From Salegentibacter sp. R32 (GTDB taxonomy: Bacteria > Bacteroidota > Bacteroidia > Flavobacteriales > Flavobacteriaceae): DNA of 47,672 nucleotides. The notes below the pieces were generated by a model that did no database searches, was not told the DNA's origin, and saw nothing but the letters and a program-made list of their open reading frames with translations. Position numbers and translations under genes: made by a program. Location of the stretch: positions 1 through 47,672 of the forward strand of contig NZ_RXOM01000025.1 in the NCBI RefSeq assembly GCF_008692195.1, in the 5' to 3' direction. Positions 27,004 through 33,788 of the stretch are shown here, piece by piece (the stretch's first letter is position 1; each line of letters opens with the position of its first letter).

Positions 27004-27011
27004 TAAATTTG
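27004..27011 (+). promoter_or_regulatory. Candidate -7 element of the egtBD promoter
   Basis: TAAATTTG matches TAnnTTTG exactly, 26 bp before the egtB ATG. A -33 TTG at the ideal distance is not seen. Confidence 0.45.
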
Positions 27012-27037
27012 ATAGAGGCGCATTAAACGCTAAACTT

Positions 27038-28204
27038 ATGATTACAACTACAAAAACCTTAGAACTTTTTTTAGAAACCAGACAATTAACTGAACAACTC
27101 TGCCAACCTTTAGAAACAGAAGATTATGTAGTTCAACCTGTTGAGTTTGTCTCTCCTCCAAAGTGGCACTTGGGACATACCACTTGGTTTTTTGAAGAAT
27201 TCATTCTAAAGGAACACAAAGAGTCTTATCAAATTTTTGATGAGCAATTTGCTTATGTGTTTAACAGTTATTATGAAAGTGTAGGTGAGAAAGTAGTGCG
27301 CTCCAACCGCGGGAATTTATCGCGACCCACCGTAAATAGAATTTATGAATACCGAAAATATGTAACCGAAGCCCTAATTGAATTTTTAAATGAAAATGAA
27401 ATTTCTCAAGAATTAGAAGAGGTTTTAGAAATTGGGATTCATCATGAAAAGCAACATCAAGAATTATTATTGACTGATATTAAATACATTTTAGGTAACA
27501 ATCCGTTGTTACCCACTTATCATCAACATTTTAATGAAAACAAAATTGAAAATCACGCTCATAAATGGTTAAGTATAGAAGAAGGCGTTTATGAAATAGG
27601 AAAACCTGAAGATGGTGAGTTTTGTTACGATAATGAAAAAGGAAGACATAAAGTTTATCTAAACGAATTTTTCATTTCCAACAAATTAGTCACTAATGAA
27701 GAATATTTAGAATTTATGAATGCCGGTGGTTACCAAGACGTTCTATTATGGCATGCGGAAGCCTGGGATTGGATTAATACAGAGAAAGTAAAAGCACCAC
27801 AATATTGGCATCTTATCGATGGTTCTTGGTATCAATACACCTTAAGCGGATTAAAGCCTTTAAACCCAAACGCTCCATTATCCCATATTTCTTATTATGA
27901 AGCTTTCGCGTTTGCACAATGGAAAGATATGCGTTTACCTACCGAAGCAGAATGGGAAATATCGCAAGAAAAATTTGATTGGGGACAACGTTGGGAATGG
28001 ACAGAAAGCGCTTATTCCCCTTATCCAAACTACAAAAAACCAGAAGGTGCTTTAGGTGAATATAACGGAAAATTTATGGTGAATCAAAAAGTACTTCGTG
28101 GTGGTTCTGTAGCTACTTCGCCTAAACACATCCGCTGTACATACCGCAATTTCTTTCACCCCAATTTAAGATGGCAATTTACCGGAATCAGGTTAGCCAA
28201 ATAA
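27038..28204 (+). CDS. egtB: Ergothioneine biosynthesis sulfoxide synthase EgtB
   Basis: Non-haem iron enzyme that joins hercynine to a thiol (cysteine or gamma-glutamylcysteine) with O2. An N-terminal DinB-like four-helix domain supplies the iron ligands: H47 in WHLGHTTWFF and H136/H140 in HHEKQHQELLLTDIKY, the HxxxHxE pattern. The C-terminal domain is formylglycine-generating-enzyme-like (MRLPTEAEWE, WEWTESAYSPYP, LRGGSVATSPKHIRCTYRNF). Length 388 residues, usual for short EgtBs. It precedes egtD by 7 bp. An ovothiol-type OvoA is less likely because that protein normally carries its own methyltransferase domain. Confidence 0.92.
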   Translation: MITTTKTLELFLETRQLTEQLCQPLETEDYVVQPVEFVSPPKWHLGHTTWFFEEFILKEHKESYQIFDEQFAYVFNSYYESVGEKVVRSNRGNLSRPTVNRIYEYRKYVTEALIEFLNENEISQELEEVLEIGIHHEKQHQELLLTDIKYILGNNPLLPTYHQHFNENKIENHAHKWLSIEEGVYEIGKPEDGEFCYDNEKGRHKVYLNEFFISNKLVTNEEYLEFMNAGGYQDVLLWHAEAWDWINTEKVKAPQYWHLIDGSWYQYTLSGLKPLNPNAPLSHISYYEAFAFAQWKDMRLPTEAEWEISQEKFDWGQRWEWTESAYSPYPNYKKPEGALGEYNGKFMVNQKVLRGGSVATSPKHIRCTYRNFFHPNLRWQFTGIRLAK

Positions 28205-28211
28205 AAAATTT

Positions 28212-29180
28212 ATGGAAAAACAAACCGAAATAAAACCCACTTCTGAATTCGCTTCAGAAGTACAGGAAGGCTTAACGGCATTCCCAAAATATTTATCATC
28301 CAAATACATTTACGATAAAAAAGGAGATAAACTCTTTCAAGATATCATGAACTTACCTGAATATTACCTTACCAACTGTGAGTTTAATATTCTTGAAAAA
28401 CATAAAGCTGCACTAAGCAATTATTTTAAAGCTGAAAAAGGTTTCGATTTAATTGAATTAGGGGCCGGTGACGGAAAGAAAACAAAGATTCTTTTAAAAT
28501 ACCTTACTGAAAACAATATCGATTTCAAATATTTACCTATTGATATTAGTCAGAATATTTTAGATGACTTAGAGTCCTCCTTAGCTGAAGAAATACCGAA
28601 AGTAAATGTGGAAACCTTGCAAGGAACTTATTTCAATGTGTTAAAAGATCTTGCCAAATACAATTCCAGAAAGAAAGTAATGATGGTTTTGGGCTCCAAC
28701 ATAGGAAATTTACCACATGATAAAGCTATTGACTTTTTAATGAATATTCAAAAAGCGATGAATCCCGGAGATATGCTTTTTATGGGTTTTGACCAAAAGA
28801 AGAACCCGCAAACTATTTTAAACGCCTATAACGACCCAACCGGCGTGACTGAAGCTTTTAATAAAAATTTGCTGGAACGTATTAACCAAGAATTAGATGC
28901 GAATTTTGAACTAGATAAATTTAAGCATTGGGAAACCTACAACCCGGAAACCGGAACCGCAAAGAGTTTCTTAGTGAGTTTAGAAAAACAAAAAGTAAAC
29001 ATTAACGCTTTAAGTCTTGAAATTAATTTTAAGCAGTGGGAAACTATTCATACTGAAATTTCACAGAAATATGATGACGATGTAGTGGAATGGCTAGCTA
29101 ATCAAGCCGGTTTAAAAATGACGGAATTCTTCTGCGACGAAGAATGTTTTTATAAGAATTATATTTTCGAGAAGAAGTAG
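28212..29180 (+). CDS. egtD: L-histidine N-alpha-methyltransferase EgtD
   Basis: Trimethylates histidine to hercynine with SAM, the first step of ergothioneine synthesis. SAM-binding motif I is LIELGAGDGKKTKILL; further family segments are SKYIYDKKGDKLFQDIMNLP, EYYLTNCEFNILEKH, MMVLGSNIGNLPHDKAI and MLFMGFDQKKNPQTIL. Length 322 residues matches mycobacterial EgtD. It is directly downstream of egtB, in the same transcript. Two REP-like hairpins close the operon. No egtA or egtC homologue is next to it, so the thiol donor may be free cysteine. Confidence 0.93.
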   Translation: MEKQTEIKPTSEFASEVQEGLTAFPKYLSSKYIYDKKGDKLFQDIMNLPEYYLTNCEFNILEKHKAALSNYFKAEKGFDLIELGAGDGKKTKILLKYLTENNIDFKYLPIDISQNILDDLESSLAEEIPKVNVETLQGTYFNVLKDLAKYNSRKKVMMVLGSNIGNLPHDKAIDFLMNIQKAMNPGDMLFMGFDQKKNPQTILNAYNDPTGVTEAFNKNLLERINQELDANFELDKFKHWETYNPETGTAKSFLVSLEKQKVNINALSLEINFKQWETIHTEISQKYDDDVVEWLANQAGLKMTEFFCDEECFYKNYIFEKK

Positions 29181-29194
29181 ATTATTTTAGATGT

Positions 29195-29262
29195 GACCCT
29201 GAACTAAATTCAGGGTGACTTTTGTTAGATATTTTCGTCATTCTGAGCTTGACTCAGAATCT
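29195..29262. repeat. Two REP-like hairpins between egtD and a convergent PLP-enzyme gene
   Basis: Hairpin one: CCCTGAA (29197-29203) with TTCAGGG (29209-29215). Hairpin two: ATTCTGAG (29240-29247) with CTCAGAAT (29253-29260), loop CTTGA, preceded by CGTC. The second resembles CGTCATTCTGA palindromes I recall in many flavobacterial intergenic regions. They may also act as a bidirectional terminator. Confidence 0.65.
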
Positions 29263-29309
29263 CATCAAGCTGCATCAAAATTATTTATCATTCTCGATCT
29301 ATCTCAATT

Positions 29310-30395
29310 TCAACCTCCAAAATTCTTAAGTAAATCAAGTAATTGCTTCAAATCTTCTTCAGTATTATAATAATGAAAACTTACCCGAATACCATCACCG
29401 CGTTGCGAGCAAACCACTCCTCTATTGTTTAAAAAGTTAAATAATTCGGTAGTTCCTTTAATATTAAAAAGTGAAGAATGTTGTTTACGCTTAGTAACTT
29501 TTTCTTCCAATAAATTGAGCTTTTCAAATTCAGCTTTCGCTAAAGTTTTTAGATTTTTTACTTTTTTTTCAATTTCTTCAACACCTATTTTTTCTTGCAA
29601 TTGTAAAGCCGCTTTTATACTCCCGATATTGGAGGTGTCTAAATGTCCCGGTTCAAACTTACCGATAAGGGCATTTTCTTCTTGTTTGTATTTTCCGATA
29701 TTCGAACCAAAACCTACGGCTTTCGGGTAAACCCGTTCAGCGACTTCTTCTTTAAATAGGAAAAATGCATTTCCGAATCCTGCATTTAGCCATTTATAGG
29801 CACTTGCCCCCAACACATCGATTCCTGATTCTTGAAAGTTAAATGCTTCCGTTCCGCAAAACTGAGTTCCATCGCCAACAATCAATAAACTAGGATTTTC
29901 TTTTTTCAGCTCTTTTAAAAAATCAAGGTCAATTTTAATTCCGCTAATGTATTGCACAATACTAAACACAAATACGTCGGGTTGATGTTCTTTTACCGCA
30001 GCATTCACATTCATTTCTAAATTTTCATCAATTTCAGCATAACAAACTTCAAAATCCCTCGCTTCCACCGGTAAATTAATCGACGGGTAATCTCCCTTCA
30101 GCAATAAAATTTTTGCATTTGCTGGCAAGCCTTCCAAAAACGCATTAAAGCCGAAAGAAAAACTGGGCATTAAAGCAACTTTATTAGCTTCAGCAGTATA
30201 AAATTCACCTAAGGCTTCTCGTACTTCTGCATATAAATTCGATTTTTTATCTCGAAATATACTGGCTTGGGTAAGCATATCTAAATTTTGGTCTTGACGA
30301 TAATCAAAAACAGTTTCAGAGAGTAATCCGGTCGCGGCAGTATTTAAATAAGTGTATTGGCCAATCATCGGAAATTCATTTCTTAAATTCTTCAT
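29310..30395 (-). CDS. PLP-dependent aminotransferase class V-fold enzyme
   Basis: 361 residues of the fold-type I cysteine desulfurase/aminotransferase class V family. The PLP Lys is in GASAYKWLNAGFGNAF; an Asp contacting the cofactor is in LIVGDGTQFCG, and the N-terminal MIGQYTYLNTAATGLLS begins the fold as in SufS- or kynureninase-related proteins. There is no conserved catalytic Cys loop of SufS type that I can identify. Convergent with egtBD: the ergothioneine pathway needs a PLP C-S lyase (EgtE) of this fold, so it is a positional candidate. Other possibilities are a selenocysteine lyase or isopenicillin epimerase-like enzyme. Confidence 0.8.
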   Translation of the reverse strand: MKNLRNEFPMIGQYTYLNTAATGLLSETVFDYRQDQNLDMLTQASIFRDKKSNLYAEVREALGEFYTAEANKVALMPSFSFGFNAFLEGLPANAKILLLKGDYPSINLPVEARDFEVCYAEIDENLEMNVNAAVKEHQPDVFVFSIVQYISGIKIDLDFLKELKKENPSLLIVGDGTQFCGTEAFNFQESGIDVLGASAYKWLNAGFGNAFFLFKEEVAERVYPKAVGFGSNIGKYKQEENALIGKFEPGHLDTSNIGSIKAALQLQEKIGVEEIEKKVKNLKTLAKAEFEKLNLLEEKVTKRKQHSSLFNIKGTTELFNFLNNRGVVCSQRGDGIRVSFHYYNTEEDLKQLLDLLKNFGG

Positions 30396-30423
30396 AAGCT
30401 GAGAAATTCTAGTCTAAAAATGT

Positions 30424-30431
30424 TAAATTTG
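30424..30431 (+). promoter_or_regulatory. Candidate -7 element upstream of the 2TM protein and folA
   Basis: TAAATTTG matches TAnnTTTG exactly, 22 bp before the ATG at 30454. Confidence 0.42.
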
Positions 30432-30453
30432 GAGTAAACTAAGTTACAATAAT

Positions 30454-30870
30454 ATGGCTTCAGCAGAAAGAAAATCGGGTAAAATAGATACTGAGCAACG
30501 TGAACTTTTTGAGAACGCTCAGCGCAGAATTAAGCAGAAAAAACGCTTAACCACTCATTTTGTGATTTTTATTGCAGGTTCAATTTTATTCATCATTCTA
30601 AATGTCGTGCTCGACTTTGGTAAAGAATTCAAACTATTTGGTACCGATTGGTTTGTATGGGCCATATTGCTTTGGTTTTTCTTCTTGCTTATTCACGCCA
30701 TTAATGTATTTTTCGTCAACAAACTAATGGGAAAAGAATGGGAAAATCAGCAAATGGAACGACTGGTAGCCAAGCAAAAAAAGAAAATTGCTGAACTGCA
30801 ACAACAAGTTGAAAAAGAACATCCACTCCCAAAATCTAATACCGACAATAATCCTTCTTTAAACGCATAA
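30454..30870 (+). CDS. 2TM-domain protein
   Basis: 138 residues. A charged N-terminal helix with RRIKQKKRLTTHF precedes two membrane segments (FVIFIAGSILFIILNVVL and WFVWAILLWFFFLLIHAINV), the pattern of the 2TM domain often found attached to LytTR regulators or histidine kinases. The tail (RLVAKQKKKIAELQQQVEKE) is a probable coiled coil. No signalling domain is attached here. It lies 2 bp before folA, so the two genes are cotranscribed; the link between them is unclear. Confidence 0.8.
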   Translation: MASAERKSGKIDTEQRELFENAQRRIKQKKRLTTHFVIFIAGSILFIILNVVLDFGKEFKLFGTDWFVWAILLWFFFLLIHAINVFFVNKLMGKEWENQQMERLVAKQKKKIAELQQQVEKEHPLPKSNTDNNPSLNA

Positions 30871-30872
30871 GA

Positions 30873-31358
30873 ATGCTTACAATTATTGCTGCTGCTGCAG
30901 AAAATAACGCCCTGGGTAAAGATAACGATTTGGTTTGGCATTTACCGGACGACTTTAAACGTTTTAAAAAATTAACGACCGGTCACCATATTATTATGGG
31001 GAGAAAGACTTTTGAATCTTTTCCAAAACCTCTTCCTAACCGCACGCACGTAGTCATCACACATCAACATGATTATGAAAATGAAAATTGTATTGTTGTC
31101 CATAATCTAAAAGACGCTTTGGCTTTTGCACGTGAAGATGAACAAGCTTTTATTATTGGTGGCGGAGAAATTTACAAACTGAGTTTACCATACGTTGATA
31201 AAATTGAACTTACTCGCGTACACGGTGAGTTTGAAGCCGATGCTTATTTCCCTAACTTAGATTTGAACGATTGGAAATTAGTGAATGAAGAATTTCATGA
31301 AAAAGATGAAAAGCACAAATACGCTTTCACCTACTTAACTTACGAACGCAAAAAATAA
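30873..31358 (+). CDS. folA: Dihydrofolate reductase
   Basis: NADPH-dependent reduction of dihydrofolate to tetrahydrofolate. Motifs: IIAAAAENNALGKDNDLVWHLPDDFKRFKK is the N-terminal active-site region (cited in part: ALGKDNDLVWHLPDDF), with the acidic D in LPDDFKRF; NADPH loop HHIIMGRKTFESFP and QAFIIGGGEIYKL follow. Length 161 residues, standard. Its stop TAA overlaps the presumed start of the fructosamine kinase gene. Works with thyA (5 kb upstream) and folE (5 kb downstream). Confidence 0.96.
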   Translation: MLTIIAAAAENNALGKDNDLVWHLPDDFKRFKKLTTGHHIIMGRKTFESFPKPLPNRTHVVITHQHDYENENCIVVHNLKDALAFAREDEQAFIIGGGEIYKLSLPYVDKIELTRVHGEFEADAYFPNLDLNDWKLVNEEFHEKDEKHKYAFTYLTYERKK

Positions 31359-32215
31359 GCTATATTTTACCGGAAGTACTTCAACAAATAGCAGAAAAAG
31401 AAAATTTTCAACTGAAAGATGCTTCGGCCTTATCAGGAGGAGACATCAATGACACTTATCTCTTAATAACCAGTGAAAAGAAATTAGTTATAAAACTGAA
31501 CAAAGCTGATCGGTTTCCCGATATGTTTAAAAAAGAAGCTTTCGGATTACAAAAGTTAAGGTCTGCAAAAGCGCTAAGAATCCCTGAAGTTTTTGGCTAT
31601 GGAACTATTGAAAAAGAAGCTTATTTACTTTTAGAATATTTACCATCCGCCTCCAAGACAACCAATTTCTGGAAAGAGTTTGGGGAAGGTTTGGTCAAAC
31701 AGCATCAAGTTTCACAAGCAACTTTTGGGTTAGAACAAGATAATTATATTGGGAGCTTACCGCAATACAATATTTGCAACATCACTGATGCTGCTGAATT
31801 TTATATTGAAAAAAGGTTGCAACCACAATTTCAATTAGCGGTAAAAAATGGATTCAGTTTTAAAAATTTAAACCGATTTTATCAAAATATTGCTGAATTG
31901 ATCCCGAAAGAACAACCAAGTTTAATTCACGGCGATCTTTGGAATGGTAATTATTTAATCGATGAACTTGGCAATCCGGCTTTGATCGACCCCGCCACTT
32001 GCTTTGCATCACGAGAGATGGATTTAGCGATGATGCAATTATTTGGAGGTTTTCCTACGGAAGTTTTTCAGAATTATGAAGAAATATTTCCGTTAGAAAA
32101 TCAATGGAGAGAACGCATTCCGCTTTGGCAACTTTACTACCTTTTAGTTCATTTAAACTTGTTTGGTCGTGGTTATTTGGCTTCCGTAGAAAATATTCTG
32201 AGAAAATTCAGCTAA
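31355..32215 (+). CDS. Fructosamine kinase family protein, non-standard start codon
   Basis: Phosphorylates protein- or sugar-bound ketoamines in the known family. The frame is open from 31310; conserved N-terminal sequence (LPEVLQQIAEKENFQ, then LSGGDINDTYLL, the nucleotide-binding loop) lies upstream of the first ATG at 31523, so that ATG cannot be the real start. No ATG, GTG or TTG is available in the needed range. ATA at 31355 overlaps the folA stop as ATAA and gives 286 residues, the usual length; ATT at 31364 is another option. The catalytic motif HGDLWNGNYL (H192) and LIDPATCFASREMDLAMM are intact. One G-to-A change from an ATGA overlap would explain this arrangement and keep the folA stop. 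Confidence 0.75.
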   Translation: MSYILPEVLQQIAEKENFQLKDASALSGGDINDTYLLITSEKKLVIKLNKADRFPDMFKKEAFGLQKLRSAKALRIPEVFGYGTIEKEAYLLLEYLPSASKTTNFWKEFGEGLVKQHQVSQATFGLEQDNYIGSLPQYNICNITDAAEFYIEKRLQPQFQLAVKNGFSFKNLNRFYQNIAELIPKEQPSLIHGDLWNGNYLIDELGNPALIDPATCFASREMDLAMMQLFGGFPTEVFQNYEEIFPLENQWRERIPLWQLYYLLVHLNLFGRGYLASVENILRKFS

Positions 32216-32310
32216 CTCATTTTCACACTTATTAACAGCATTCGCTCGATTTTTAATAGTTTATTGACTCGTGTTCAACTGAATAACTCGTAATTTTAAA
32301 AGAAAAAATT

Positions 32311-32811
32311 ATGAGTACCCAAAACAAGTATAACGAAGAAGCAAAGAAAAAAATTAAAGAACTTACTGAAGAGATTGAAACTACAATGATGGTTACAGCT
32401 TTAGGCGAAAGCCCATTACAAGCAGTACCCATGACGCAAAAGAAAATTGATATGCACGGCGATATTTGGTTTTTGAGTCCAGGGGATAGTGACCACAATC
32501 AAAATATAACTAAAAACAAGGAAGTTCAGCTTTTATATAGTGAGCCATCTTCAAAGAAATTTTTGAGCGTTTTTGCAGAAGCTGAAATTGTAGTAGAACA
32601 ATCAATTCTTGAAGAGTTGTATTCATCAGTTTCAGATAATTGGTTTGATGGCACGGACGACCCTAATTTAACGGCACTTAAAATCACTCCAAAAGAAGCT
32701 TATTATTGGGATACCGAAACCAATAAATTAGTCAGCTTATTTAAAATGGGAGTGGGTGCTGTTACCGGCAAAAAAGCTGATGTAGGAGAAAAAGGAAAAT
32801 TATCTGTATAA
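32311..32811 (+). CDS. General stress protein, pyridoxamine 5'-phosphate oxidase-like FMN-binding family
   Basis: 166 residues of the split-barrel FMN-binding superfamily, general-stress-protein-26 type. Features: KELTEEIETTMMVTALGE at the N-terminus, PLQAVPMTQKKIDMHGDIWFLSP, KEVQLLYSEPSSKKFLSVF, SDNWFDGTDDPNLTALKITP and the C-terminal AYYWDTETNKLVSLFK. Probably binds FMN, F420 or haem; a specific reaction is not known. It has its own upstream gap and a strong terminator, so it is monocistronic. Confidence 0.88.
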   Translation: MSTQNKYNEEAKKKIKELTEEIETTMMVTALGESPLQAVPMTQKKIDMHGDIWFLSPGDSDHNQNITKNKEVQLLYSEPSSKKFLSVFAEAEIVVEQSILEELYSSVSDNWFDGTDDPNLTALKITPKEAYYWDTETNKLVSLFKMGVGAVTGKKADVGEKGKLSV

Positions 32812-32830
32812 ATAATCCTGTTTATTGCCG

Positions 32831-32874
32831 AAAAGACCTAATAGTGAAGATTTTTCCTATTAGGTCTTTTTTAT
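32831..32874 (+). terminator. Intrinsic terminator of the general stress gene
   Basis: A perfect 14-bp stem (32831-32844 with 32857-32870), 12-nt loop and T-rich end. Confidence 0.88.
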
Positions 32875-32876
32875 AG

Positions 32877-32884
32877 TACATTTG
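32877..32884 (+). promoter_or_regulatory. Candidate -7 element of the fabD promoter
   Basis: TACATTTG matches TAnnTTTG exactly, 22 bp before the fabD ATG and immediately after the preceding terminator. Confidence 0.45.
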
Positions 32885-32906
32885 TTTTAACAAAAATTAA
32901 AAGATT

Positions 32907-33788
32907 ATGAAAGCATACGTTTTTCCTGGACAAGGAGCTCAATTTACCGGAATGGGATTAAGTTTATATGAAAACTTCCCGGAAGCACAAAAAATGTTTG
33001 AAAAAGCCAACCAAGTTCTAGGATTCAACATTACCGATATTATGTTTGAAGGCACTGCCGAACAACTTAAACAAACTAATGTAACCCAACCTGCCGTATT
33101 TTTACATTCCGTGATTTTGAATCACGTGTTAGGGGAAGATGCCAAACCTGAAATGGTTGCAGGACATTCGTTAGGAGAATTTTCTGCCTTAGTAGCCAAC
33201 AAAACTTTAGAATTTGAAGATGCACTAAAATTAGTTTCCAAGCGTGCTGAAGCTATGCAAAAAGCTTGCGAATTACAACCTTCTACGATGGCTGCTGTTT
33301 TAGGATTAGAAGATGAATTAGTGGAAGCAGTTTGTGCAGAAATTGATGGAATTGTGGTTGCTGCAAATTATAACTGTCCTGGACAATTGGTAATTTCGGG
33401 AGAAGTAAAAGCCATTGAAGATGCTTGCGAAGCTTTGAAAGAAAAAGGAGCAAAAAGAGCGTTGGTATTACCAGTAGGTGGAGCCTTCCATTCCCCATTG
33501 ATGGAACCTGCCCGAGAAGAATTAGCAAAAGCAATTGAAGAGACAAATTTTAACACTCCAACTTGCCCAATATACCAGAACGTTAGTACCTTTAGCGTTA
33601 CCAATCCTGATGAGATAAAAGAAAATTTAATATTTCAGCTCACAGCACCGGTAAAATGGACGCAAAGTGTACAAAACATGATTAAAGATGGAGCGACTTC
33701 TTTTACAGAAATTGGCCCCGGTAAAGTTTTACAAGGCTTAGTGAAGAAAATAGACCGCAGTGCTGTGACGAATAGTCCAGACTTATAA
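32907..33788 (+). CDS. fabD: Malonyl-CoA:ACP transacylase
   Basis: Loads malonyl groups on acyl carrier protein for fatty acid synthesis. The N-terminal FPGQGAQFTGMG motif, the nucleophile S88 in AGHSLGEFSAL, the GQLVISGE segment and the catalytic H195 in GGAFHSPLM are present. Length 293 residues, typical. The stop overlaps the next gene as TAATG, so the MG2/TonB-plug protein is translationally coupled. The other fab genes are not in the window. Confidence 0.96.
   Translation: MKAYVFPGQGAQFTGMGLSLYENFPEAQKMFEKANQVLGFNITDIMFEGTAEQLKQTNVTQPAVFLHSVILNHVLGEDAKPEMVAGHSLGEFSALVANKTLEFEDALKLVSKRAEAMQKACELQPSTMAAVLGLEDELVEAVCAEIDGIVVAANYNCPGQLVISGEVKAIEDACEALKEKGAKRALVLPVGGAFHSPLMEPAREELAKAIEETNFNTPTCPIYQNVSTFSVTNPDEIKENLIFQLTAPVKWTQSVQNMIKDGATSFTEIGPGKVLQGLVKKIDRSAVTNSPDL

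Noticed and set aside
33283-33546. Minus-strand open frame of 87 codons
   Set aside because: It lies wholly within fabD, is Leu/Gln-rich low-quality sequence and has no family features.
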